Assembly: GCA_016792685.1 (NCBI GenBank)
Contig: JAEULQ010000068.1
Coordinates: 32,177-96,176, forward strand
Length of the DNA: 64,000 nt
Direction of reading: 5' to 3'
Source: Tabrizicola sp.
GTDB taxonomy: Bacteria > Pseudomonadota > Alphaproteobacteria > Rhodobacterales > Rhodobacteraceae
In this document: one piece after another, positions 9,282-17,140 of the stretch
How the letters are laid out: the number at the start of each line of letters is the position of its first letter
How positions within the stretch are numbered: position 1 is the stretch's first letter
Position numbers and translations under genes: made by a program
Notes under the pieces: model-generated
Database searches by the model: none
The model's input: the letters and a program-made list of their open reading frames with translations, nothing else
What the model was told of the DNA's origin: nothing

Positions 9282-10706
9282 TCAGCTTGCCTTGGCGTTC
9301 CAGGCTTCGATCTTGCGGTAAAGCGTCGAGGGAGACACGTCCAGCACCCGGGCCGCCTTGGGAATTGATCCCCCATATTGGGCCAGTGTCGCCTCGATCA
9401 GGCGCCGTTCGGCTTCGGCCAGGGTAAGGCCGACCAGGCTTTCCGGCGCGGCCGCATCGGGGCCGAGGCTGGCAACGGGTGGCTGGTCCAGCTGCAGCGC
9501 TTCCTCGGTCAGGCCCGGCGGCAACATCTCGGGCGTCACCCAGCCGCCCTGGTTCAGCACAACGACATTGCGCATGACGTTCAGGAGCTGACGGACATTT
9601 CCTGGCCAGGGCAGGCTGGGCAAGAGGCTGCGGACCTGTGAGTCGAGGCCATGGAACTGGCGCCCTTCCTCTTGCGCAAAGCGGGAAAGGGCAGCTTCGG
9701 CGATCTCGAGCACGTCATTGCCGCGATCGCGCAAGGGCGGCATGTGGATCGGCACGACATAGAGCCGATAGTAGAGGTCCTCGCGGAAATGACCACGGCG
9801 GACGGCGTCGAGGGGATCGCGGTTGGTGGCGCAGACGATACGGACGTTGACCTTGCGGGGCCGGGTGGCGCCGACGGGTTGCACGGTCGACGTCTGCAGG
9901 AAGCGCAGGAGCTTGGTCTGCAGCGCCGGGGCCATCTCGCAGATTTCGTCCAGGAACAGCGTTCCGCCATCGGCCGCGGCGGCGGCGCCGGGCTTGTCGG
10001 AAATGGCGCCGGTAAAGCTGCCCTTCACATGGCCGAAGACCTCGCTTTCCAGCAGGTCCTGGGGAATGGCGCCGCAGTTGAGCGCAATGAACGGGCCCGA
10101 GGCGCGGCCGGAATTGGCATGGACGGCGAGGGCGCAAAGTTCCTTCCCGGTACCGCTTTCACCCGTGATGAAGACGGTCGCCATCGAGCGCGCGACGGAT
10201 GAAATCGTCGTATGGATCCGCCGCATTGCATCCGACGAGCCGATGAAGCCCGAAGACGCCTCGCTGACTGCGACGGGATCACGGGCACGCTGGACCGGAA
10301 CAGCTGGAGTGTCGCGAAGGTTGGCCTCGGCCAGAGCGTTCTGGACAGTGGCGAGAAAACGGCCCTCTTCGAAAGGCTTGACCAGGAAGTCATGCGCCCC
10401 GGCCCGCATCGCCTCGACCGCGCGGTTGACCGAACCGTTGGCGGTGATCGCGATGATGCGGGTCTCGGGTTCCTGGGTCAGTATGTCCTGCATGACCTCA
10501 AGCCCGTCCCGGTCGGGCAGGACGAGGTCGAGGAGCACGACTTGCGGGCGGTGGGTGCGAAACTGGGTGAGGCCGTCTTCGGCACTGCCGGCGACCACCA
10601 CACGGTGCCCGGCCGTCGCCAGGATCGAGCGGTAGACCATCTGAAGTGAGAGCGTGTCTTCGATTAGCAGAACCGAAGGCCGCGCGATGCCGTTTTGGGA
10701 TTTCAT
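9282..10706 (-). CDS. Sigma-54-dependent response regulator (NtrC family)
   Basis: A 474-residue activator with the classic three-part layout. The receiver domain (about 1-125) has acceptor Asp60 in VVLLDLVLPD and Lys in LVKPF. The AAA+ domain has GESGTGKE (Walker A), GGTLFLDEI (Walker B) and FREDLYYRL. The C-terminal Fis-type helix-turn-helix is AARVLDVSPSTLYRKI. The sigma54-contact loop, usually GAFTGA, reads GSFTGA here. Its ATG overlaps the stop of the upstream Hpt gene (ATGA), so phosphotransfer from that Hpt protein is the natural reading. No sensor kinase is nearby. The target genes are unknown; the architecture resembles LuxO-like regulators. Confidence 0.92.
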   Translation of the reverse strand: MKSQNGIARPSVLLIEDTLSLQMVYRSILATAGHRVVVAGSAEDGLTQFRTHRPQVVLLDLVLPDRDGLEVMQDILTQEPETRIIAITANGSVNRAVEAMRAGAHDFLVKPFEEGRFLATVQNALAEANLRDTPAVPVQRARDPVAVSEASSGFIGSSDAMRRIHTTISSVARSMATVFITGESGTGKELCALAVHANSGRASGPFIALNCGAIPQDLLESEVFGHVKGSFTGAISDKPGAAAAADGGTLFLDEICEMAPALQTKLLRFLQTSTVQPVGATRPRKVNVRIVCATNRDPLDAVRRGHFREDLYYRLYVVPIHMPPLRDRGNDVLEIAEAALSRFAQEEGRQFHGLDSQVRSLLPSLPWPGNVRQLLNVMRNVVVLNQGGWVTPEMLPPGLTEEALQLDQPPVASLGPDAAAPESLVGLTLAEAERRLIEATLAQYGGSIPKAARVLDVSPSTLYRKIEAWNAKAS

Positions 10707-11236
10707 GTTCCGGGATTACCTTGGGACTTTGTGGCGCGCACATAGGCGATAAGCGCCCGGAGTTCGCGGGTAAGCGGTGACAGGATGGTCCGCGAAGCGG
10801 CAAGGTCCTGTTGATGCGCGAGGGCATTCAATTCTTCGGCCATGGCTTGCAGTGAAAGCGCACCCACCGAACCGGAGAGGGAAATCAGCACATGGGTCGC
10901 TTCGCGCAGGCGTTTCCAGTCGGCGCTGGCCGTGCCCTGTTCCACCGAATGCAACACGGCGTCGAGATCTTCGGTCAGCCGCGCCAGAAGCTCTTGCGCC
11001 AGATCCGGTCCGGTCAGATCGAGAAGGTGGGTCAGGCGCGAGGTGTCAAACTCGCCGATTTCGGCAGCAAAGGGGTTGGGTTCCGCTGAAAGGCGGGCGA
11101 GGGCCTCTTCGATAACTGCCAGTTCAACCCGGTGGCTGGGGGTATCCACGAAAGCGGACAGGACCGACACCGCACGACGCAGGTCGGCAAGGGCCTCGGA
11201 CCGCGATCCGGCCGTGGAATCGCCGGGTCGGGTCAT
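10703..11236 (-). CDS. Hpt-domain phosphotransfer protein
   Basis: A 177-residue protein whose C-terminal half is a histidine-phosphotransfer domain. The acceptor His115 is in REATHVLISLSGSVGA, matching the HxLxGS motif of Hpt domains, followed by a helix with MAEELNALAHQ. The N-terminal part is a helical region of unknown role. I prefer the ATG at 11236: the upstream ATG at 11278 lies inside a 17-bp palindrome that looks regulatory. It overlaps the following sigma54 response-regulator gene by 4 bp, so the two proteins are probably made together and act in one phosphorelay fed by a kinase elsewhere. Confidence 0.8.
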   Translation of the reverse strand: MTRPGDSTAGSRSEALADLRRAVSVLSAFVDTPSHRVELAVIEEALARLSAEPNPFAAEIGEFDTSRLTHLLDLTGPDLAQELLARLTEDLDAVLHSVEQGTASADWKRLREATHVLISLSGSVGALSLQAMAEELNALAHQQDLAASRTILSPLTRELRALIAYVRATKSQGNPGT

Positions 11237-11263
11237 CGGCACACCGGGTAGGGGCGCGAAAAT

Positions 11264-11280
11264 CTTTGCATAATGCAAAG
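11264..11280. promoter_or_regulatory. 17-bp perfect palindrome CTTTGCATAATGCAAAG
   Basis: An 8+1+8 inverted repeat in the short gap between the 3' end of prpE and the Hpt gene. It shares the TTTGC/GCAAA word with the TTTGCAAA sites upstream of prpE, so the same regulator might bind both. It could control the Hpt/response-regulator pair. Confidence 0.45.
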
Positions 11281-11308
11281 TGTGACGCAGGATGCGGCCG
11301 CTGTCCAG

Positions 11309-13207
11309 TCACGCTTTGTCGGTGCCGCGCGCCAGTCCCAGGCCCTGCAGGGCCGCTGTGATCTCCTCCAGGATGGCTGGATCGTCGATCGTGGCGGGCA
11401 TTTTCCAGGGCTGGCTGTCGGCGATCTTGACCATAGTGCCGCGCAGGATCTTGCCCGAGCGGGTCTTGGGCAGCCGGTCCACCACCACGGCGCGCTTGAA
11501 GTCGGCAACCGGGCCGATCCGGTCACGCACCAGCTTGACGCATTCCTTGACCACCTCGTCATGCGGGCGGCTCGAGCCCTTGTTGAGGCAGAGGAAGCCG
11601 AGCGGCGACTGACCTTTCAGGTCATCGGCCACCCCGATCACCGCGCATTCTGCGACGTCCTTGTGGCTGGCCAGGACCTCCTCCATCGCGCCGGTGGACA
11701 GGCGGTGGCCAGCGACGTTGATGACATCATCGGTGCGGGCCATGATGTAGAGATAGCCATCCGCGTCGATATAGCCCGCGTCGCCGGTCTCGTAGTAGCC
11801 GGGGAAGTGGGTGAGGTAGGACTTGCGGAAGCGGTCTTCGGCATTCCACAGGGTCGGCAGCGTGCCGGGGGGCAGGGGCAGCTTGATCGCTATGGCGCCA
11901 AGAGTGCCGGGAGAGGTCGGGTGGCCGCCTTCGTCGAGAACCTGGACGTCGAAACCGGGCATGGGGACGGACGGCGAGCCGATCTTGACCGGCAGGTGTT
12001 CGATGCCAAGCGGGTTCGCGGCGATGGCATAGCCGGTTTCGGTCTGCCACCAGTGGTCGATCACGGGGACCTTTAGGTGGGCTTGCGCCCAGTGGATCGT
12101 GTCAGGATCGGCGCGTTCACCGGCGAGGTACAGCGCCTGGAGGGTCGGAAGCGGGGGAACGAGCTTGCCATCCGGATCGTCGCGCTTGATGGCCCGGAGA
12201 GCGGTGGGCGCGGTGAAGAAGCTGCGGACCTTGTGTTCGTTGATCACCCGCCAGAAGGCGGCGGCGTCGGGGGTGCCGACGGGTTTGCCTTCGTAGACGA
12301 TGGTGGTGCAACCCGCGATGAGAGGCGCATAGCAGATGTAGCTGTGGCCGACGACCCAGCCCACGTCGCTGGCGGCCCAGAAGACATCGCCCGCGCCGCA
12401 GTTGTAGATCGCCCGCATGGTCCAGTTGAGCGCGACAAGATGCCCGGCGGTCGGGCGGACGACGCCCTTCGGCGCGCCAGTCGTACCGGAGGTATAAAGG
12501 ATATAAGCCGGGTGGTTGCCTTCGACCGGGGTGCAGTCGGCGGGTTGGACGCCGTACTGGAATTCGTGCCAGGCCACGTCGCGGCCGGGGGTAAGCTTGG
12601 CCACCTCCTGCTCGCGCTGGAAGATCACACAGAAGTCGGGCTTGTGACTGGCCAGGTCGATGGCCGCGTCGAGAAGTGGCTTGTAGTGGACCACGCGGGA
12701 GGGTTCGATCCCGCAGCTGGCCGCGATGATGGCCTTGGGTGTGCAGTCATCGATCCGGACGGCCAGCTCGTTCGCAGCAAAGCCCCCGAAGACCACCGAA
12801 TGGATCGCACCCAGCCGGGCGCAGGCGAGCATCGCCTCCAGCGCCTCGGGGACCATCGGCATGTAGATGATGACGCGGTCGCCTTTCTGGACACCCTTGG
12901 CCTTCAACGCGCCGGCAAGCCGGGCGACGCGGTCCTGAAGTTCCGCGTAGGTGATGACGTGCTTGGTGCCGGTGACGGGGCTGTCGTGGATGATCGCAGG
13001 TTGCTTGCCGCGACCAGCGACGACGTGGCGGTCGACGGCGTTCCAGCAAGTGTTGACCTGAGCGTCGGTGAACCATTCGTAGAGGGGAGCACGGCTGTCA
13101 TCGAGCGCGCGGGTGGGTTTCTTCACCCAGTCGATACCGCCAGCTGCGGAAAGCCAGAAGCCCTCCGGGTCCTTCTGCCATTGGCTGTAGACCTGTGCGT
13201 AGCTCAT
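11309..13207 (-). CDS. prpE: Propionyl-CoA synthetase (PrpE-type acyl-CoA synthetase)
   Basis: Activates propionate to propionyl-CoA with ATP via an acyl-adenylate. The 632-residue protein has the ACAS N-terminal domain (DPEGFWLSAAGGIDW, DDSRAPLYEWF, NTCWNAVDRHV), AMP-binding core motif YILYTSGTTGAPKG, WWQTETG and ETGDAGY, and the C-terminal catalytic lysine motif LPKTRSGKILRG. The N-terminal text fits PrpE rather than acetyl-CoA synthetase Acs. The ATG at 13207 is chosen for its strong GGGGGAG Shine-Dalgarno; a start eight codons upstream lacks one. TTTGCAAA motifs upstream fit control by a short-chain acyl-CoA responsive regulator of the PccR kind known in Rhodobacter. Acetate may also be accepted. 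Confidence 0.93.
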   Translation of the reverse strand: MSYAQVYSQWQKDPEGFWLSAAGGIDWVKKPTRALDDSRAPLYEWFTDAQVNTCWNAVDRHVVAGRGKQPAIIHDSPVTGTKHVITYAELQDRVARLAGALKAKGVQKGDRVIIYMPMVPEALEAMLACARLGAIHSVVFGGFAANELAVRIDDCTPKAIIAASCGIEPSRVVHYKPLLDAAIDLASHKPDFCVIFQREQEVAKLTPGRDVAWHEFQYGVQPADCTPVEGNHPAYILYTSGTTGAPKGVVRPTAGHLVALNWTMRAIYNCGAGDVFWAASDVGWVVGHSYICYAPLIAGCTTIVYEGKPVGTPDAAAFWRVINEHKVRSFFTAPTALRAIKRDDPDGKLVPPLPTLQALYLAGERADPDTIHWAQAHLKVPVIDHWWQTETGYAIAANPLGIEHLPVKIGSPSVPMPGFDVQVLDEGGHPTSPGTLGAIAIKLPLPPGTLPTLWNAEDRFRKSYLTHFPGYYETGDAGYIDADGYLYIMARTDDVINVAGHRLSTGAMEEVLASHKDVAECAVIGVADDLKGQSPLGFLCLNKGSSRPHDEVVKECVKLVRDRIGPVADFKRAVVVDRLPKTRSGKILRGTMVKIADSQPWKMPATIDDPAILEEITAALQGLGLARGTDKA

Positions 13208-13297
13208 CGCGATCTCCCCCCGCTGATGCACTGACGCGGTGGTATGCGAAGGAATGCCGCCTGCGCAACGCTGTTACCGGTAGCAAGGTGCGACAGA

Positions 13298-13386
13298 TTT
13301 GCAGAATTTGCGTATGCCGAGGAGGAAAATTTGCAAATAATTGGTTGCTGGGGACTTTGGCAGGTCAAGTGCGCCAACTTTGCAAA
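13298..13386. promoter_or_regulatory. prpE upstream region with TTTGC/TTTGCAAA sites
   Basis: Two exact TTTGCAAA octamers (13330-13337 and 13379-13386) and a direct pair of TTTGC words nine bases apart (13298 and 13307) lie 90-180 bp upstream of prpE. In Rhodobacter sphaeroides the PccR (ScfR family) regulator recognises paired TTTGCAAA sites at a propionyl-CoA carboxylase gene. The pairing here is wider than the four-base spacer described there. Confidence 0.55.
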
Positions 13387-13394
13387 GAGCACAG

Positions 13395-13886
13395 TCAGTT
13401 CGTGGTGCGCCCAGGTCCGATAATGAGTCGGATCAGCAGCCCAATCGCGCCCCCGGCGACGATGAAGTACGCGGTGTCGAAGGCGAGCATCTTCCAGCCA
13501 TAGGGCGTCAGGATCCCGTCGACCTCACGTGCGGTCCAGAAGTGGAACGTCGGGTCTTGCGAGATCCGATAGCCGTTCAGTCGTCCGATAAGGATGGAGA
13601 TGGCCGCAATAATTGCAGAGATGCCCGCCCCCCAGGTCGCAGCCCTGGCCCAGGTCACTGGCTTGCCCATGACATGCCAGAGGACTGGTCCGACGAGGAC
13701 CCAGGCGACAAGAAAGGCTATTGGCAGTCCGATGATCGCGGCGAACGGCAACAGGCCAAGGATCTGGAACCACGAGCCTTGGCCAAGTTGCATCACCGTG
13801 ACGACGACCCAGCCGAGGAGAGCCGAGAGGATCATGGCTCTCTTGTGGTCGTTTGGAGAGTATGGGCCTTCCGGCCCCTCAACCAT
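13395..13886 (-). CDS. Four-pass membrane protein of unknown function
   Basis: A 163-residue integral membrane protein with four predicted hydrophobic segments (about 20-36, 43-65, 80-103 and 137-155) and short loops. I do not recognise the family. It starts 8 bp inside the 3' end of maeB on the same strand, so it is probably the distal gene of the maeB transcript and translationally coupled to it. An exporter or a small membrane anchor are both possible. No signal peptide, cysteine cluster or catalytic motif is visible. Confidence 0.7.
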   Translation of the reverse strand: MVEGPEGPYSPNDHKRAMILSALLGWVVVTVMQLGQGSWFQILGLLPFAAIIGLPIAFLVAWVLVGPVLWHVMGKPVTWARAATWGAGISAIIAAISILIGRLNGYRISQDPTFHFWTAREVDGILTPYGWKMLAFDTAYFIVAGGAIGLLIRLIIGPGRTTN

Positions 13887-16170
13887 AATGCGCGACGGGC
13901 GTCCCCGCGATGGCGGACATGTTCAGAAGTCCCCGGGCGGTGATCGCTGGGGTCACAACATGCGCCTTGTTGCCCATGCCCATCAGGATCGGTCCGACCT
14001 CAAGGCCCCCCGACTTGACCTTCAGGATGTTCCGCACGCCCGAGGCGACCTCGGACGAGGCGAAGACCAGCACGTTCGCCGCACCTTCATAGCGCGAGTT
14101 GGGCAGGAGGCGGTCGCGGATCGACTGGTCGAGGGCGGCGTCGATGTTCATCTCTCCCTCATAGGCGAAGTCGGGCTCGCGGGCGTCCAGAAGTTCCAGC
14201 GCCTCGCGCATCCGGCGGGCCGAGGCGGTGTCCATGTTGCCGAACTGCGACTGGGTGCAGAGCGCGATCTTGGGCGCAAGACCGAAGCGGCGGACATGGC
14301 GGGCGGCGCCGATGACCGTCTCCATGATCTGTTTCGGTGAGGGTTCGGGATGGACATGGGTGTCGGCAATGAAAAGCGGGCCGTCTTCCAGGATCATCAG
14401 GGAAAGGGCCCCCACCGGGTGCAACCCGCCGCGGGCGAGGATTTGGCGGACATAACCCAGGTGCCAATTGAACTGGCCAAACGTGCCGCAAATCAGGCTG
14501 TCGGCCTCTTCCCGCTGGACCATGATTGCGCCGATGGCGGTGGTGTTCGTGCGCATCACCGCGCGGGCCGTGTCCGGCGTTACACCCTGGCGGGCCATGA
14601 GCTCGTGGTAGGTGCCCCAGTAGTCGCGGTAGCGATGGTCGTTTTCGGGGTTTACCAGGTGGAAGTCGCGGCCCGGACGAATGGGCAGGCCATAGCGTTC
14701 GCAGCGCGCCTCGACCACTTCCGGGCGGCCGATCAGGATCGGGACGTCGGTGGTTTCCTCAAGCATCGCATTGGCGGCGCGCAGCACCCGTTCATCCTCG
14801 CCTTCTGCGAAAACGATGCGACGGGTTGCAAGTTTCGAGGCCTCGAAGACCGGACGCATGAGGAGCGCGGACTTGTAGACCGAGCCGTCGAGCTTGCGCT
14901 TGTAGGCGTCAAGGTCGGCGAGCGGCCGGGTCGCGACGCCGGTTTCCATCGCGGCGCGGGCCACGGCAGAAGCGACGACGCCGATCAGACGGGGGTCGAA
15001 AGGTTTCGGGATCAGGTAATCGGGGCCGAAACTGAGCGTCTCACCCCGGTAGGCGGCGGCAGCCTCGGCCGAGGTTGTGGCGCGGGCGAGGGCGGCGATG
15101 CCTTCGATGCAGGCAATCTCCATCGCGTCGTTGATCGTTGTCGCGCCAACGTCCAGCGCGCCGCGGAAGATGAAGGGGAAGCAGAGGACGTTGTTTACCT
15201 GGTTCGGGAAATCGCTGCGGCCGGTGGCGATGATCGCGCCTGGGGCGACCTCGCGGACCTGGTCGGGCAGGATTTCCGGGGTGGGGTTGGCCAGTGCAAA
15301 GACGATGGGATTGGGGGCCATGGCCTTGACCATATCCTGCGTCAGGACGCCGGGTCCGGAGAGGCCGAGGAAGAGGTCGGCACCATGGATCACATCGGCC
15401 AGGGTCGCGGGGGTGGTGCCCTGGGCGAAGGCGTCTTTTTGCGGGGTCATCTGGGCTTCACGCCCTTTGTAGACCAGCCCTTCAAGGTCGCAGAGCCAGA
15501 CGTTCTCACGCTTGACCCCAAGCTTGACCAGCATTTCGAGGCAGGCGATGCCTGCGGCGCCACCGCCGGTCGAGACCACCTTGATGTCTTCAAAGCGCTT
15601 GCCCGCGACGATCATCGCGTTGGTCGCGGCTGCGCCGACGACGATGGCCGTGCCATGCTGGTCGTCGTGGAAGACGGGGATATTCATCCGCTCACGGCAG
15701 AGCTTTTCGACGATGAAGCAGTCGGGGGCCTTGATGTCCTCAAGGTTCACCGCGCCGAAGGTCGGTTCCAGCGCACAGACGATTTCGGCCAGCTTGACTG
15801 GGTCGGGTTCGTTCACTTCGACGTCGAAGCAGTCGATGTTGGCGAATTTCTTGAAGAGAACGGCCTTGCCCTCCATCACCGGTTTCGAGGCGAGCGCCCC
15901 GATATTGCCAAGGCCAAGCACGGCGGTGCCGTTCGAGATGACGGCGACGAGGTTGCCTTTGGAGGTGTAGCGGCTGGCGGTCGAGGGGTCGGCCTTGATC
16001 TCAAGGCAGGCCTCGGCCACGCCGGGGCTGTAGGCACGGGCAAGGTCGCGGCCGTTGGCCAGCGGTTTCGTCGCGCGGATTTCCAGTTTCCCGGGCTTTG
16101 GAAACTCGTGATAATCCAGCGCCGCCTGCCGGGCCGCCTGCTTCGCCTCGTCATGCCGGTCGTCAGTCAT
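13879..16170 (-). CDS. maeB: NADP-dependent malic enzyme (malic + phosphotransacetylase-like domains)
   Basis: Oxidatively decarboxylates malate to pyruvate with NADP. At 763 residues it is the MaeB form. The malic-enzyme domain (about 1-430) carries YSPGVAEACLEI, FHDDQHGTAIV with metal-binding Asp residues, and GGGAAGIACLEML for NADP. The C-terminal half (about 435-763) is a phosphate acetyl/butyryl transferase-like domain, usually regulatory in this family, with FAEGEDERVLRAA and LICGTFGQF. A long perfect palindrome sits just upstream of the start and probably binds a regulator of central carbon flux. A four-pass membrane protein gene overlaps its 3' end. Confidence 0.95.
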   Translation of the reverse strand: MTDDRHDEAKQAARQAALDYHEFPKPGKLEIRATKPLANGRDLARAYSPGVAEACLEIKADPSTASRYTSKGNLVAVISNGTAVLGLGNIGALASKPVMEGKAVLFKKFANIDCFDVEVNEPDPVKLAEIVCALEPTFGAVNLEDIKAPDCFIVEKLCRERMNIPVFHDDQHGTAIVVGAAATNAMIVAGKRFEDIKVVSTGGGAAGIACLEMLVKLGVKRENVWLCDLEGLVYKGREAQMTPQKDAFAQGTTPATLADVIHGADLFLGLSGPGVLTQDMVKAMAPNPIVFALANPTPEILPDQVREVAPGAIIATGRSDFPNQVNNVLCFPFIFRGALDVGATTINDAMEIACIEGIAALARATTSAEAAAAYRGETLSFGPDYLIPKPFDPRLIGVVASAVARAAMETGVATRPLADLDAYKRKLDGSVYKSALLMRPVFEASKLATRRIVFAEGEDERVLRAANAMLEETTDVPILIGRPEVVEARCERYGLPIRPGRDFHLVNPENDHRYRDYWGTYHELMARQGVTPDTARAVMRTNTTAIGAIMVQREEADSLICGTFGQFNWHLGYVRQILARGGLHPVGALSLMILEDGPLFIADTHVHPEPSPKQIMETVIGAARHVRRFGLAPKIALCTQSQFGNMDTASARRMREALELLDAREPDFAYEGEMNIDAALDQSIRDRLLPNSRYEGAANVLVFASSEVASGVRNILKVKSGGLEVGPILMGMGNKAHVVTPAITARGLLNMSAIAGTPVAHYG

Positions 16171-16184
16171 CTGTCCCTCCTAAA

Positions 16185-16206
16185 GATGGTTTAACGTTAA
16201 ACCATC
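16185..16206. promoter_or_regulatory. 22-bp perfect palindrome upstream of maeB, candidate operator
   Basis: The core TGGTTTAACGTTAAACCA (16187-16204) extends one G-A/T-C pair step on each side to 22 bp without mismatch, centred on CG, 15 bp upstream of maeB. A CG-centred AT-rich palindrome is typical of LacI-family operators. CceR, a LacI-type central-carbon regulator of Rhodobacter, is one candidate. The rest of the 16171-16489 gap holds TTTTCCC/GGGAAAA words of no clear role. Confidence 0.6.
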
Positions 16207-16451
16207 CTGTCGCGTCGCGCTTTTGCTTGGTGCTCCAGCCGGTTGTTGCGCGGCCGGTCCCAGGTTTTCCCGGCAGAATGCCCGGAAACCCCGCGTATGG
16301 AAACAGGGGAAAACCCGCAAGTGTTTTCCCGTTAGGCAGTGGGATGCGCCACCCTGGGGTCAATAAAGTATTCCTTGTTTAGCAAGATATTGCATCCAAA
16401 CGACAGGATGTGATGATTTCTTTTAGAAAAGGATTGGACGTCGGGTTATAG

Positions 16452-16461
16452 AAGTATACTT
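16452..16461. promoter_or_regulatory. AAGTATACTT palindrome upstream of the GntR gene
   Basis: A perfect 10-bp palindrome around GTATAC, 29 bp upstream of the GntR-family gene. GTATAC-centred palindromes are common targets of FCD-type GntR regulators, so autoregulation is plausible. The short length leaves chance open. Confidence 0.35.
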
Positions 16462-16489
16462 TTATCAGGAATCGTCCATTGATGCTTGC

Positions 16490-17128
16490 ATGACCCGCGA
16501 CAGCCACCGCACTCGAATCCACGAAGTGATCCGCGCAAGGCTGCTGCGTGGCGAGATCGGGCCAGAGGTTCGACTGGTTGACCATGCTATTGCCGCCGAG
16601 ATGGGCGTCAGCCGGATGCCGGTCCGCGAGGCGCTGATGCAACTTGCCAGTGAGGGTTATCTGGTAAGCACCAGCCGGGGCTTTGCGCTTCCAGACTTGT
16701 CGCCCGATCGGATCGAAGAAGTCTTTGTCCTGCGCCGCCTTCTGGAGCCACATGCGGTGGCTTGTGTGGCCCGCGACCGGACAGGGGATGAACTGGACAC
16801 GATGCGGTTGGCGCTGGCGGCCGCGCGGGATGCCTTTGGGGATGTCGGGGCTTTTCACCGCGGGGCGGAGGGGTTCCGCAATGCCTGGGTGGGCGCCGTG
16901 CGCAATGGCGAGTTGCGCCAGGCGATCCAGCGCTATTCGGGGCAGGTCCAGTCCGTGCGCTTTGCGACGCCGCCCGATGCGCAAGCCCGCAGAACAATCG
17001 TTGAAGGCCTGGCAGCGCTGCTTGCAGCCTTCGAGGCGGGGGATGGGCTGCTGGCATCCGAGCGGATGCTGCGCTTCATCTTCGACGCCGAAGACAGTTT
17101 TCGCCGGACCGCCGGCATGGATGCTTGA
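16490..17128 (+). CDS. GntR-family transcriptional regulator (FadR/FCD subfamily)
   Basis: A 212-residue regulator. The N-terminal winged helix (about 5-70) reads IHEVIRARLLRGEI, LAxExGVSRMPVREAL-type text and LASEGYLVSTSRGFALP. The C-terminal all-helical FCD effector domain begins at LSPDRIEEVFVLRRLLEPHAV and holds scattered His/Asp residues for metal or ligand binding. It is followed 12 bases later by the cupin/VOC protein gene and then by the nucleoside-salvage genes, so it is a candidate regulator of one or both. The effector is unknown. Confidence 0.88.
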   Translation: MTRDSHRTRIHEVIRARLLRGEIGPEVRLVDHAIAAEMGVSRMPVREALMQLASEGYLVSTSRGFALPDLSPDRIEEVFVLRRLLEPHAVACVARDRTGDELDTMRLALAAARDAFGDVGAFHRGAEGFRNAWVGAVRNGELRQAIQRYSGQVQSVRFATPPDAQARRTIVEGLAALLAAFEAGDGLLASERMLRFIFDAEDSFRRTAGMDA

Positions 17129-17140
17129 GGGAGACCAGAG

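Noticed and set aside
14350-16194. A 614-codon plus-strand frame across maeB
   Set aside because: Antisense shadow; the minus strand encodes a full malic enzyme with all motifs.
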